From the NCBI GenBank assembly GCA_016932615.1, contig JAFGCN010000027.1, positions 1 through 64,000 of the forward strand: a stretch of DNA of 64,000 nt, given 5' to 3'. The DNA is from Candidatus Aenigmatarchaeota archaeon. GTDB lineage: Archaea > Aenigmatarchaeota > Aenigmatarchaeia > QMZS01. Below, piece after piece: positions 56,678-64,000 of the stretch (the first letter of the stretch is position 1; each line of letters begins with the position of its first letter). Under the pieces are notes generated by a model. It had not been told where the DNA came from. It did no database searches and saw only the letters and a program-made list of their open reading frames with translations. The position numbers and the translations under genes were made by a program.

Positions 56678-58798
56678 TTAATACACAAACAGCATCTCCC
56701 TGAACTTGGGCACAGGCCAAAGCTTGTCCTCGACTTCTCCTTCAAGCCCGTCGATTGCTTCCCGAAGGTTTGCCATTACGTTCAGCACTTCGCTGGTCTT
56801 TCCTGCTTCGATAATTCTTTCAAGGTTTTCCGATTCATGCATGGCCTTTGATATGAGGTTTGAAACCCTGTTCAGTCTCTTTTCCATTCCGGATATGCTT
56901 TTGGCGTTTTTGTTTGCTTCTTTTAGGAGCAAGACCTCTCTGCAAAGATTTCTCTGGTGGCGAAGGGCGGCAGGCAGAATCATTGTTTTTGCAAGGTCGA
57001 GCATGCACTTTCCCTCGAGGTCGATTGTTTTTTCATACATCTCCCAGAGTATGTGGTACCTTGACTCAAGCTCCCTTTTTGAGTAGACCCCGTACTTTTC
57101 AAAAAGCTTTTGGGCTTTTTCGGACCTGAGGTATTCAAGGGCTTCGGGAGTTGCCCTGATGTTTAAAAGCCCCCTTCTTTTTGCCTCTTCCTGCCACTCG
57201 GGGCTGTAGTTGTCGCCGTTGAAGATTATCCTCTTGTGCTTTCGTATTGTTTCAAGCAGCACTTTCTGAAGCGCCTGATTGAAGATTTCCCCTTTTTTGG
57301 TAAGGGCTTCGGCTTGGCTGCATATTTCGTCCAGCGCTTCTGCGATAATTGTATTGAGGACCGTGTTTGCTCCCGCGCATGACTGGCTTGAGCCAACTGC
57401 CCGAAACTCGAATTTGTTTCCGGTAAAAGCAAATGGAGAAGTCCTGTTTCTGTCTGTCGTGTCTTTTGGTATCGGTGGAATTGAGCTTACACCGATTTTC
57501 AGCATTTCCTTTGGCTTTCCGGTGCCATTTCTGCCGCTTTCAATCCGAGAAATTATCTCCGTAAGCTCGTCGCCAAGCGAGATGGAGATTATTGCTGGAG
57601 GCGCTTCATTTGCGCCGAGCCGGTGGTCGTTTCCGCTTGAAGCAACTGACGCGCGAAGAAGGTCTGCGTGCTTGTCAACAGCCATAATGACCGCGCAAAT
57701 GGCTGTGAGGAATTTTGCGTTTTCCTGCGGGTTGTGCCCCGGGTCAAGCAGGTTTTTTCCGTCAGGGCCAAACAAGCTCCAGTTGTTGTGTTTTCCGGAG
57801 CCGTTTACTCCCTTGAATGGCTTTTCGTGAAGCAGGCATACAAGGCCGTGCTTTTCTGCGGTTTCTTTCAGTATCTGCATGATCAGCATGTTGTGGTCCA
57901 CCGCAAGGTTTTGCTCCTCATAGAGGGGCACTATCTCGAACTGGGCGGGGGCGACTTCATTGTGCCTCATCTTTGCGGGTATGCCAAGCTTCCAGCACTC
58001 CTTGTCAACTTCCTCCATGAAGCAAATGACTCTTTTCCTTATGCTTCCGAAATAATGGTCTTCCATCTGCTGGTGCTTTGAGCCGATTCTTCCAAAAAGA
58101 GACCTCCCCGTCAGTATGATGTCCGGCCTTTCCAGGTAAAAGTCCCTGTCGATTAGAAAATACTCCTGCTCTATTCCCACCATCGGGACGGCTTTCTTGT
58201 CTGGAAGTTCTTCGCCGAATAGCTTCAGAAGCCGCCTCGTGGACTTGGAAAGCGCTTCGGCAGACCTTAGAAGAGGGGTTTTCTTGTCAAGCGCATCCCC
58301 GTTGTAAGAGTAGAACGCGGAAGGAATGCAAAGTGTCGGGCTCTCGCCGATGTACTTTATGAATGCCGGGCTTGTCGGGTCCCAGGTTGTGTGGCCTCTT
58401 GCCTCGAATGTTGCGCGAAGTCCGCCTGAGGGAAAGCTTGAAGCATCCGGCTCCCCGGAAACGAGGTTTTTGGCCGAAAATTTCATTATTGCCCTTCCGT
58501 CCGAAAGGGGCTCCAAAAATGCCTCGTGTTTTTCTGCAGTGAGTCCCGTCATCGGCTGGAACCAGTGGGTGAAATGCGTTGCGCCTTTTGAAATCGCCCA
58601 GTTTTTCATGCCTTCAGCGACGTCACCCAGCAGCTCTTCAGGGAAAGGGTCTCCCCGGTCCAGGGTGTTTTTGAGCGCGGTAAAAGCGGGGGTTGGCAGA
58701 TATGCGCTCATTGCATTAAGCCCAAAGGAATTCTCGCCGTAGGTTTCCGTGATTTCTGTTTTTCCGGCGTTATCTGCGGCCATACCTAATCTTTCCAT
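56678..58798 (-). CDS. glnN: Type III glutamine synthetase (GlnN)
   Basis: A 706-residue enzyme making glutamine from glutamate, ammonia and ATP. The length and N-terminus (SFGLNAMSAYLPTPAFTALK, KGATHFTHWFQPMTGLTAEK) mark it as GSIII, not the 440-470-residue GSI usual in archaea. The active-site region shows MVGIEQEYFLIDRDFY, RHNEVAPAQFEIVPLYEEQN, in parts HNEVAPAQFEIVP, NGSGKHNNWSLF and GNDHRLGANEAPP. Its hexamers are twelve-subunit double rings. No glutamate synthase or GlnB gene is adjacent. Likely gained from bacteria; the G+C content does not differ visibly from its neighbours, so any transfer is not recent. Confidence 0.93.
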   Translation of the reverse strand: MERLGMAADNAGKTEITETYGENSFGLNAMSAYLPTPAFTALKNTLDRGDPFPEELLGDVAEGMKNWAISKGATHFTHWFQPMTGLTAEKHEAFLEPLSDGRAIMKFSAKNLVSGEPDASSFPSGGLRATFEARGHTTWDPTSPAFIKYIGESPTLCIPSAFYSYNGDALDKKTPLLRSAEALSKSTRRLLKLFGEELPDKKAVPMVGIEQEYFLIDRDFYLERPDIILTGRSLFGRIGSKHQQMEDHYFGSIRKRVICFMEEVDKECWKLGIPAKMRHNEVAPAQFEIVPLYEEQNLAVDHNMLIMQILKETAEKHGLVCLLHEKPFKGVNGSGKHNNWSLFGPDGKNLLDPGHNPQENAKFLTAICAVIMAVDKHADLLRASVASSGNDHRLGANEAPPAIISISLGDELTEIISRIESGRNGTGKPKEMLKIGVSSIPPIPKDTTDRNRTSPFAFTGNKFEFRAVGSSQSCAGANTVLNTIIAEALDEICSQAEALTKKGEIFNQALQKVLLETIRKHKRIIFNGDNYSPEWQEEAKRRGLLNIRATPEALEYLRSEKAQKLFEKYGVYSKRELESRYHILWEMYEKTIDLEGKCMLDLAKTMILPAALRHQRNLCREVLLLKEANKNAKSISGMEKRLNRVSNLISKAMHESENLERIIEAGKTSEVLNVMANLREAIDGLEGEVEDKLWPVPKFREMLFVY

Positions 58799-58880
58799 TT
58801 TGGGATATATCCCCCGGTAATATGAAATATTACCTGTCGTTGATATTCTGCTTTGTGATTAGTTATCTATTGATTTAGTT

Positions 58881-59594
58881 ATGAACCTCTACGGAAAGCG
58901 GCCGGTAATCGAAAGAATGAGGGTTGACCCCGAAAGCATAAGGGCAATCTATGTTGAGGGAGGAACCCATATCGAGGAGCTCTCAAGGATTGCCCATGAA
59001 ATCGGCTTTCGCCTTAACAAAATACCGAGGGACAAGTTCTACCGCATGTCGAGGGGGCTTAACACCCAGGGTGTGATTGCAGAGGTCGAGGACTTTGTTT
59101 ACAACGATTATGAGGACATAGTCTCCGCGCCTGACGAAATAAAGCCGATACTGGTTTTTCTTGACGGGGTCACTGACCCGCAGAACCTTGGCTCGATTAT
59201 CAGGAGCTTGGCGTGCCTGGGCGGCTTTTGCCTTGTCCTTCCCAGAAGAGAATCCGTTGACGTAAATGAGACGGTTCTCCGGGTCGCTAGCGGCGGCGAA
59301 AGCCACATGCCCATTTGCCAGGTTTCAAACCTCAGCAATGCGATTATCCGCGCTAAACGGGAGGGCTACTGGATTGGCGCAACAGTCGTAGAGGGGGGAG
59401 TGAACCCTGCCAAAGCCCGCTTGAATTTTCCGCTTGGCCTGATTTTCGGCTCGGAAGGCCAGGGGATAAGGCCGGGGCTGATGAACAGGGTGGACTATAT
59501 GCTCACGATTCCAATGAAGGGCGCTGACCTGTCCTTCAATGTCGCGGTGGCGGCAACCCTTTTCTGCTACGAAGCTGCAAAACAGAGGGAATGA
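58881..59594 (+). CDS. SpoU/TrmH-family RNA 2'-O-methyltransferase
   Basis: A 237-residue enzyme. The N-terminal substrate-binding domain reads LYGKRPVIERMRVDPESIRA, and the catalytic SPOUT knot has the three motifs: FLDGVTDPQNLGSIIRSLAC with the active arginine, GLIFGSEGQGIRPGLM, and IPMKGADLSFNVAVAATLFC. This is the RlmB/TrmH type, which methylates guanosine or other ribose in rRNA or tRNA. It is divergent from glnN by 82 bp. Confidence 0.9.
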   Translation: MNLYGKRPVIERMRVDPESIRAIYVEGGTHIEELSRIAHEIGFRLNKIPRDKFYRMSRGLNTQGVIAEVEDFVYNDYEDIVSAPDEIKPILVFLDGVTDPQNLGSIIRSLACLGGFCLVLPRRESVDVNETVLRVASGGESHMPICQVSNLSNAIIRAKREGYWIGATVVEGGVNPAKARLNFPLGLIFGSEGQGIRPGLMNRVDYMLTIPMKGADLSFNVAVAATLFCYEAAKQRE

Positions 59595-59662
59595 TTTCCA
59601 AAAGCCCATCTTTTGACTTTTTCTGGGCTTCCTGAAAAATAACTTATAAATAATAGCTATTT

Positions 59663-59980
59663 ATGGACAGCCCTGAAACAAGGCCCACCGCAATAAAGGA
59701 TTCTGTAACTGATGCGGGCATCTCAAGAAATGAGCTTAAGCGGCTTTATTCCGAATTCCGCTCTTTTGGCGAAGGCGAGCAGGCAATGCCCATAGGTGAC
59801 CCCAAGGGACTTATGGGCAGGTTCAAGTACCGTGAAGGGGACTTCAAGATGTTTATGCGTGCTTTCAACAAGGCGGCAATGGAATTCAATATTCCCATCT
59901 TCATAAAGCTTGACAGAAACACGCATCGCTCTTTTCTCTGCTACGAGAACAAAGGAGGGGTCTTATTTAGCGTTTTCTAG
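59663..59980 (+). CDS. Small unknown protein, 105 residues
   Basis: The ATG follows ATAATAGCTATTT with TTATAAATAA about 25 bp upstream, a good leaderless promoter. The protein has a short acidic N-terminus, a helical centre (ISRNELKRLYSEFRSFGEG) and a beta-rich end (FNIPIFIKLDRNTHRSFLCY). No signal, no cysteine pairs and no recognised family. It is followed by another small unknown gene on the same strand. Confidence 0.5.
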   Translation: MDSPETRPTAIKDSVTDAGISRNELKRLYSEFRSFGEGEQAMPIGDPKGLMGRFKYREGDFKMFMRAFNKAAMEFNIPIFIKLDRNTHRSFLCYENKGGVLFSVF

Positions 59981-60015
59981 GTTATCTAGAATTTTATTTA
60001 TTTTTCAGTAGTTTT

Positions 60016-60366
60016 ATGGAAGGAACTTACAAGGTTCAGTTGCTTGACGCCGGCCCCAACAGCCCGTTTGGAAATGGTATGATGGTATATAAGGAGAATT
60101 CTCCTTTTGCCTGGATTAAAGTACCTTCAGGCAGTGGTGAGCTTAAGGAAGGTTTGCCGGGTTTCCTGAAAAATTCATTCAAACTGCCTGAAAAGCCGGT
60201 TATGAGCGTATTGAAGCCCTTTGGCCATTTTGGCAAGGAACTTGCCTGGGAAACAAAGCCCTTTAATTTTAGATGCGGATTGGGCTTGGTGTATAGTTTG
60301 ATTGATTATGCCACCCGTAATAAATTAAAGCCCTCAGACCCAATTTACCTGAACGCAAGCCCATGA
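60016..60366 (+). CDS. Small unknown protein, 116 residues
   Basis: The ATG follows TTATTTTTCAGTAGTTTT. Blocks include YKVQLLDAGPNSPFGNGMMV, FAWIKVPSGSGELKEGL and a C-terminal helix GLGLVYSLIDYATRNKLKPS. Probably a small cytoplasmic alpha/beta protein. I recognise no family. It lies 40 bp before tyrS, which has its own promoter-like sequence. Confidence 0.5.
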   Translation: MEGTYKVQLLDAGPNSPFGNGMMVYKENSPFAWIKVPSGSGELKEGLPGFLKNSFKLPEKPVMSVLKPFGHFGKELAWETKPFNFRCGLGLVYSLIDYATRNKLKPSDPIYLNASP

Positions 60367-60406
60367 AAATTGCAAAACCAAATATCTACTTTAAACTCAT
60401 TTGATT

Positions 60407-61492
60407 ATGGACGCCATGCAGAGGATGGATCTGGTAAAACTTGACCCTATAGAGGAAATTATAACTGAGGATGAGCTTTTGGAGCTTCTGAAGATAAAGG
60501 AGCGGCCCATTGTCTATGACGGCTTTGAGCCTAGCGGAGTAGCCCACCTTGGGACAGGAGTTCTCCGGGCGATAAAGATTCAGGACCTTCTTGATGCGAA
60601 CTGCCGGTTCAAGCTTCTTCTGGCTGACTGGCACGCAATGCTTAACAACAAGATGGGCGGCGACCTTGAAAGGATACAGAAGGCGGGAAAGTACCTTATC
60701 GAGGTCTGGAAGGCCTGCGGAGTCGACACGAGCAAGGTCGAGGTCGTATGGGCGTCTGAAATGGTCAAAAACCCCGACTACTGGAAGCGCGTCCTGGAAA
60801 TCGCAAAGCTTACCACTGTGAGCAGGATGGTGCGCTGTTCGACGATAATGGGGAGAAGCGAGGGTGAAATGCAGTATGTTTCCCAGCTTTTCTACCCCGC
60901 GATGCAGGCATCTGACATTTTCGAGCTTGAAGTCGACATCTGCCAGCTTGGAATAGACCAAAGAAAAGTCAACATCCTTGCAAGGGAAATCGCCCCGAAG
61001 CTTGGCTACAATAAGCCGGTTTGCGCCCACCACCACCTTCTTATGGGTCTTCAGGGAGCAGCCAAGATGAATTACGGCGAAGGCGAGGAGGAAAATAAGG
61101 AGATTGACGCGAAGATGAGCAAGTCAAAGCCAGAAACCTGCATATATGTCCATGATTCGCCTGAAGACATTGCAAAGAAGCTGAAAAATGCCTACTGCCT
61201 TACAAAAGTTGTCGAGGGAAACCCTGTCCTTGAGCTTTCGCGCTACATAATATTCAGGAAGCAGAAAACCCTGCTGATTGAGAGGCCGGAAAAGTTTGGC
61301 GGAAACACAGAGTACTCAAGCTACAGCGAGCTTGAAAACGCCTTCAGGGAGGGATTAGTCCACCCCATGGACCTTAAAACTGCGGTTTCAAGGGACTTAG
61401 CAAAGATACTTGAGCCAGTAAGAGTGCATTTTGAAAACAACCCTGAGGCGCGGGAATTATATGAAATTGTAAGGGGAGGAATCACCCGCTAA
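60407..61492 (+). CDS. tyrS: Tyrosyl-tRNA synthetase, archaeal type
   Basis: A 361-residue class I synthetase. The HIGH-type motif is in YDGFEPSGVAHLGTGVLRA (HLGT), and KMSKS is in KEIDAKMSKSKPETC. VYDGFEPSG and MQASDIFELEVDICQLGIDQ, given as ASDIFELEVDICQLGIDQRK, hold the tyrosine and ATP contacts. The lack of a bacterial S4 domain makes it the archaeal/eukaryal type. The open frame starts at TTG 60401, but ATG 60407 is the likely start in the usual TTATG context. Confidence 0.95.
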   Translation: MDAMQRMDLVKLDPIEEIITEDELLELLKIKERPIVYDGFEPSGVAHLGTGVLRAIKIQDLLDANCRFKLLLADWHAMLNNKMGGDLERIQKAGKYLIEVWKACGVDTSKVEVVWASEMVKNPDYWKRVLEIAKLTTVSRMVRCSTIMGRSEGEMQYVSQLFYPAMQASDIFELEVDICQLGIDQRKVNILAREIAPKLGYNKPVCAHHHLLMGLQGAAKMNYGEGEEENKEIDAKMSKSKPETCIYVHDSPEDIAKKLKNAYCLTKVVEGNPVLELSRYIIFRKQKTLLIERPEKFGGNTEYSSYSELENAFREGLVHPMDLKTAVSRDLAKILEPVRVHFENNPEARELYEIVRGGITR

Positions 61493-61516
61493 AAAGGGCT
61501 TCCCGGGTGTTCGAGT

Positions 61517-61762
61517 ATGCGCGCAGAGCTTAAGCCGGTGGACTTAAAGCCGGGCTATCTTGAATGGGTTGGGCTAAGGCAGCCGTTGGAGTTGGCGGAA
61601 ATAGATTATGGTGTGGCGAGGGAACTTGCTGGGGAACTGAATGCTCAGATGACTGGAAACAAATACCACGTTTATTTTCTTCCTTCAAAAGGAATTTTTG
61701 ACCCGTGGGATAGCGGCTGGAAGGGCTTTAGACAACCACTTGAAGTGACTGGGGTGGACTAA
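61517..61762 (+). CDS. First half of an unknown protein ended by an in-frame TAA
   Basis: 81 residues beginning MRAELKPVDLKPGYLEWVGL. It contains LRQPLELAEIDYG and FRQPLEVTGVD, a near-repeat of one motif at each end of the frame. The TAA at 61760 is followed without frame change by 83 more open codons that look like protein (61763-62011). The two parts are probably one gene of about 164 codons, broken by a nonsense mutation or read through. No family is recognised. Confidence 0.5.
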   Translation: MRAELKPVDLKPGYLEWVGLRQPLELAEIDYGVARELAGELNAQMTGNKYHVYFLPSKGIFDPWDSGWKGFRQPLEVTGVD

Positions 61763-62011
61763 GCAACTCTTTGCCCAACTTCGGGAAGGGGGATTAGGTT
61801 CGAGTTTGGCAGCAAAGTTTACTGCCCCAGCCCGTTTACATGCGTTGCCGGACGTATGCTGTCAGGCAATGCCTCAATTTACCTTGCGCTTGGGGTCCGC
61901 ACCGAAAATAATCCTGAAGTCTATATTGAAGGGTCTCCTGAAGTCCTTAAAGTCTCCAAGAAAAAGGGGCCGAATTTTGACAGCAGTATCTTTGACGGGC
62001 GTTTTGTATAA
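61763..62011 (+). pseudogene. In-frame continuation of the preceding gene
   Basis: Directly after the TAA at 61760 the same frame stays open for 83 codons and ends with TAA at 62009. It reads GIRFEFGSKVYCPSPFTCVA, then MLSGNASIYLALGVRTENNP and FDSSIFDGRFV. An internal ATG at 61856 could start a 51-residue protein, but the sequence before it also looks coding. Nonsense disruption is the simplest reading. Confidence 0.45.
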
Positions 62012-62023
62012 AAAGATTATATT

Positions 62024-62647
62024 ATGGCATTTAGCGTCAGGCAGAATATTCTTACCGCAGGAATCGCCATTCTGATGGTGTTTTTTGTCTCTTATGGGAT
62101 TGGCTCTTTTTATCCCGCCCCGGAGTATTCCGACTTCTGCACGCAGGGAATTTTGGGCTTTGCAATAGAGTCGGAAAGCCAGTGCCAGGAGTATGGAGGG
62201 AAGTGGATGAATTACACGGCTCTGCAGATTCCCACCCTTCAGGAGCAGTATGTCTGTACGCGCATGCCTTCGGACAACCAGACCGAGGTTCGCCTTTCAT
62301 GCACAGTTGCACCCGAAAGGAGCGGGTACTGCGAAGTCGACTATTACTGCTCAAAAGATTTCGAGGCGGCAAATGAAATTTACCGGAGGAACTTTTTTGT
62401 CGCTTCCGCCTTTTTAGGCATAATTGTTCTTGTCCTTGGAGGAGCCGTCCTGAAGCTTGAAAACGTTGGAGCAGGGATAATGGGCGGCGGCCTTCTGGTA
62501 ATTCTCTACGGGATAGTCAAGTACTGGGGGCTTGCAACAGACATGATTAAGTTTTTGATGACCGGAATTGCCCTGGCAGTTCTGCTGTGGCTTGGTTACA
62601 AAAAGCTGAATCCGGAAAAGAAAAAGAAAGGCAGATTTCTGAGATAA
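62024..62647 (+). CDS. Membrane protein with cysteine-bearing loop, unknown
   Basis: A 207-residue protein. One hydrophobic segment near the N-terminus (about residues 10-28, TAGIAILMVFFVSYGIGSF), then an outside loop of about 90 residues with six cysteines (FCTQGILGF, SQCQEYGGKW, YCEVDYYCSKDF), then three further membrane segments (about 126-142, 148-166 and 172-190) and a Lys-rich tail. Seems to be an uncharacterised small membrane protein of this lineage. The ATG has the usual TTATG context. Confidence 0.6.
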   Translation: MAFSVRQNILTAGIAILMVFFVSYGIGSFYPAPEYSDFCTQGILGFAIESESQCQEYGGKWMNYTALQIPTLQEQYVCTRMPSDNQTEVRLSCTVAPERSGYCEVDYYCSKDFEAANEIYRRNFFVASAFLGIIVLVLGGAVLKLENVGAGIMGGGLLVILYGIVKYWGLATDMIKFLMTGIALAVLLWLGYKKLNPEKKKKGRFLR

Positions 62648-62678
62648 CCTCCCACTAGTATTGATTGTAGCTAAATTT

Positions 62679-63935
62679 ATGGAGCCGGACAGAAAACAAA
62701 AGGTTCTAAGGAAGGGGGAGCGGGCGGTACAGGTTTCTGCGGCAGTTTCGATAGTGCTTATTGTTTTGAAGGCGGCGGCGGGGCTTTTGTCCGGAAGTAT
62801 AGCCCTTCTTTCAAGCGCGCTTGACAGCTTTGTCGACACCCTGGGGATGCTTGCGGGCTGGCTTGGCCTTAAAATCGCCCAGAGAAAGCCGGACAAAAGA
62901 TTCCATTACGGGTATTACCGCGCCGAAACGCTTGCAACGCTTTTCATGTCCTTTATCATCCTTTATGCGGCATTAAGGTTGCTCCTGGAGGGGTACTCCC
63001 GCCTCTTTTCTGCAGCGGACATTAGCTATCCCCTTTTGGGCCTTGCTGTTGCGGCAGTAAATATCCTGGCCTCTTTTTTTCTCTCCCGATATCTGGCTCG
63101 GGTGGGAGAAGAAACTTCCTCTCCACTTCTTACAGTTGCCTCAAGGGAGCGCCTAACGGACATCCTTTCGGGCATTGTTGTTTTTATCGCGGTCCTTACA
63201 AGCTACCTTAAGGTTCCTTATGTTGAGGGGCTTGTGGTAATTGGAATTTCGCTTCTTATTCTCAGGGTGGGCATGGCATCTGTTAAGGATTCGGTTTTGG
63301 TGCTGATGGACGTGTCCCCCAGCAAGGCATTTGCGTCAAAGATCGGCGAGGCGGTTATGTCTGTCGGGGGCGTGTCGTCTTACAATCACCTTCGCATGAG
63401 AAAGAGCGGGCCCTTCGTGTTTTGCGAGCTTAGCATCAGGGTTAAAAAGTTGGCAAGCGTATATAAAGCCCATGAGATAGCTGAAACTGTAGAAATGAAG
63501 ATTAAGGAGAAATTGGGCGAAATCGCTTCAGTGACAGTCCATATAGAGCCAGACAATGAAGGCAAAAGCAGGATTGCAATTCCCGTAAGCTCTTGCGTCG
63601 GCCTTGAGTCCAAAATATACCCGGATATTGCCGAAGCGCCATGCATACTTTTTGTGGATGTCGACCGTGATGGAGGTAAAATAGATAGGCATTATGTGCG
63701 AAAGAATCCTGCGCTTGGGCTTAAGGAGAAAAAGTGCATAAAAGCCGCGAAGATGATTCTAAAGGAAAAGCCGGATGTTCTCATCGTTTCCCGGATGTGC
63801 GTACCTCCGTTTCACCTTCTAAAAGAGCAGGGGCTTGTTGAAATATACTCCTCGAGGGGAGCCACAGCCAAATCTGCAGTAAGCAATTTTCTTAAGGGAA
63901 ACTTGAAAAAGATGAAGACAAAGCAACTGGATTAG
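62679..63935 (+). CDS. Cation diffusion facilitator fused to a NifX-like domain
   Basis: Positions are counted from the TTG at 62661; ATG 62679 is the likely start. Six membrane helices (about residues 24-205) form the CDF transporter. Metal ligands: D55 and D59 in SSALDSFVDTLG, the H82 of FHYGYYRAE, and in helix 5 RERLTDILSG, where D167 is present but the usual His four residues earlier is E163. The cytoplasmic domain follows (about 215-300). Residues 305-424 (RIAIPVSSCVGLESKIYPDI, VDVDRDGGKIDRHYV) are a NifX/NifB-C/NafY-like domain, a fold that binds metal cofactors. CDF-NifX fusions occur in other archaea. Exports divalent metals; the specific ion is unknown. Confidence 0.85.
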   Translation: MEPDRKQKVLRKGERAVQVSAAVSIVLIVLKAAAGLLSGSIALLSSALDSFVDTLGMLAGWLGLKIAQRKPDKRFHYGYYRAETLATLFMSFIILYAALRLLLEGYSRLFSAADISYPLLGLAVAAVNILASFFLSRYLARVGEETSSPLLTVASRERLTDILSGIVVFIAVLTSYLKVPYVEGLVVIGISLLILRVGMASVKDSVLVLMDVSPSKAFASKIGEAVMSVGGVSSYNHLRMRKSGPFVFCELSIRVKKLASVYKAHEIAETVEMKIKEKLGEIASVTVHIEPDNEGKSRIAIPVSSCVGLESKIYPDIAEAPCILFVDVDRDGGKIDRHYVRKNPALGLKEKKCIKAAKMILKEKPDVLIVSRMCVPPFHLLKEQGLVEIYSSRGATAKSAVSNFLKGNLKKMKTKQLD

Positions 63936-64000
63936 GGTGCAATTTTGTGTTTATGGTTTTGGCTAGTCTGCTTTTTTAAGAATGTCTTTTGTAAGGAAAT

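Noticed and set aside
57279-57830. 183-codon open frame antisense to glnN
   Set aside because: It is the complement of conserved glutamine synthetase codons; composition is that of a shadow frame.

Overview
The window is a stretch of archaeal chromosome. Evidence for an archaeon: ribosomal proteins S3, S27ae, S14, L15, L13 and S9, RNA polymerase subunits Rpo3 and Rpo10, SecY, DUF424, pyruvoyl-dependent arginine decarboxylase, archaeal-type TyrRS, a geranylgeranyl reductase, and an archaeal mevalonate-pathway module. Many start codons sit in the context TTATG with a TATA-like element about 24-28 bp upstream, as expected for leaderless archaeal transcripts. Reduced Rpo3, scattered ribosomal operons, many cysteine-rich secreted proteins and many small genes of unknown function suggest a DPANN-like lineage. 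That placement is inference; no rRNA is present.

Layout. 1-4.2 kb: Nudix-like protein, S27ae and S3 (divergent), geranylgeranyl reductase, Rpo3. 4.3-4.6 kb: a tRNA-Ala(UGC) whose T-loop is interrupted by about 164 nt of structured sequence, followed by a second degenerate copy of the tRNA 3' end. 4.7-9.5 kb: membrane protein, unknown protein, DUF424 and a large cysteine-rich surface protein with nested domains. 9.6-15.6 kb (minus strand): ValRS, a frameshifted repeat protein, a PPC-like protein and a GXGXG beta-helix protein. 15.7-18.4 kb: GlyRS, pyruvate:ferredoxin oxidoreductase beta subunit and a small S14 gene. 18.4-24.7 kb: a long minus-strand run (arginine decarboxylase, TIM-barrel protein, PIN, HAD, PorD ferredoxin, GNAT, FKBP). 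24.8-28.7 kb: CLC transporter, MscL, HemK-like methyltransferase, bactofilin-like membrane protein, L15. 28.8-34.6 kb: unknown proteins, a 9-residue cysteine-repeat secreted protein, HD hydrolase, SecY, secreted protein, thioredoxin. 34.6-38.9 kb: Rpo10, L13, S9, IleRS. 39-44.1 kb: NagB-like, peptidase E, a DUF262/DUF1524 protein, oxidoreductase, SGNH hydrolase. 44.2-47.2 kb: thiolase plus a DUF35-HMG-CoA synthase fusion and a nucleotidyltransferase-like protein. 47.2-54.6 kb: a cluster of cysteine-rich surface proteins including a transglutaminase-like one. 55.2-56.6 kb: a very AT-rich HEPN-like gene bracketed by inverted repeats. 56.7-64 kb: type III glutamine synthetase, SpoU methyltransferase, small unknown genes, TyrRS, a gene with an in-frame stop, and a CDF-NifX-like fusion.

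How the parts fit. The core is translation (four aminoacyl-tRNA synthetases, ribosomal proteins), transcription, secretion (SecY) and a large investment in disulfide-rich extracellular proteins. Thiolase and DUF35-HMGCS feed the mevalonate route to isoprenoids, and the geranylgeranyl reductase would saturate the resulting lipid chains. PorB and PorD imply ferredoxin-linked pyruvate metabolism; the other Por subunits are not in the window. The best candidates for something undescribed are the interrupted tRNA, the inverted-repeat-flanked HEPN-like cassette, the DUF35-HMGCS fusion, the hairpin switch in the 29.3-29.8 kb gap, and the cysteine-rich surface cluster.
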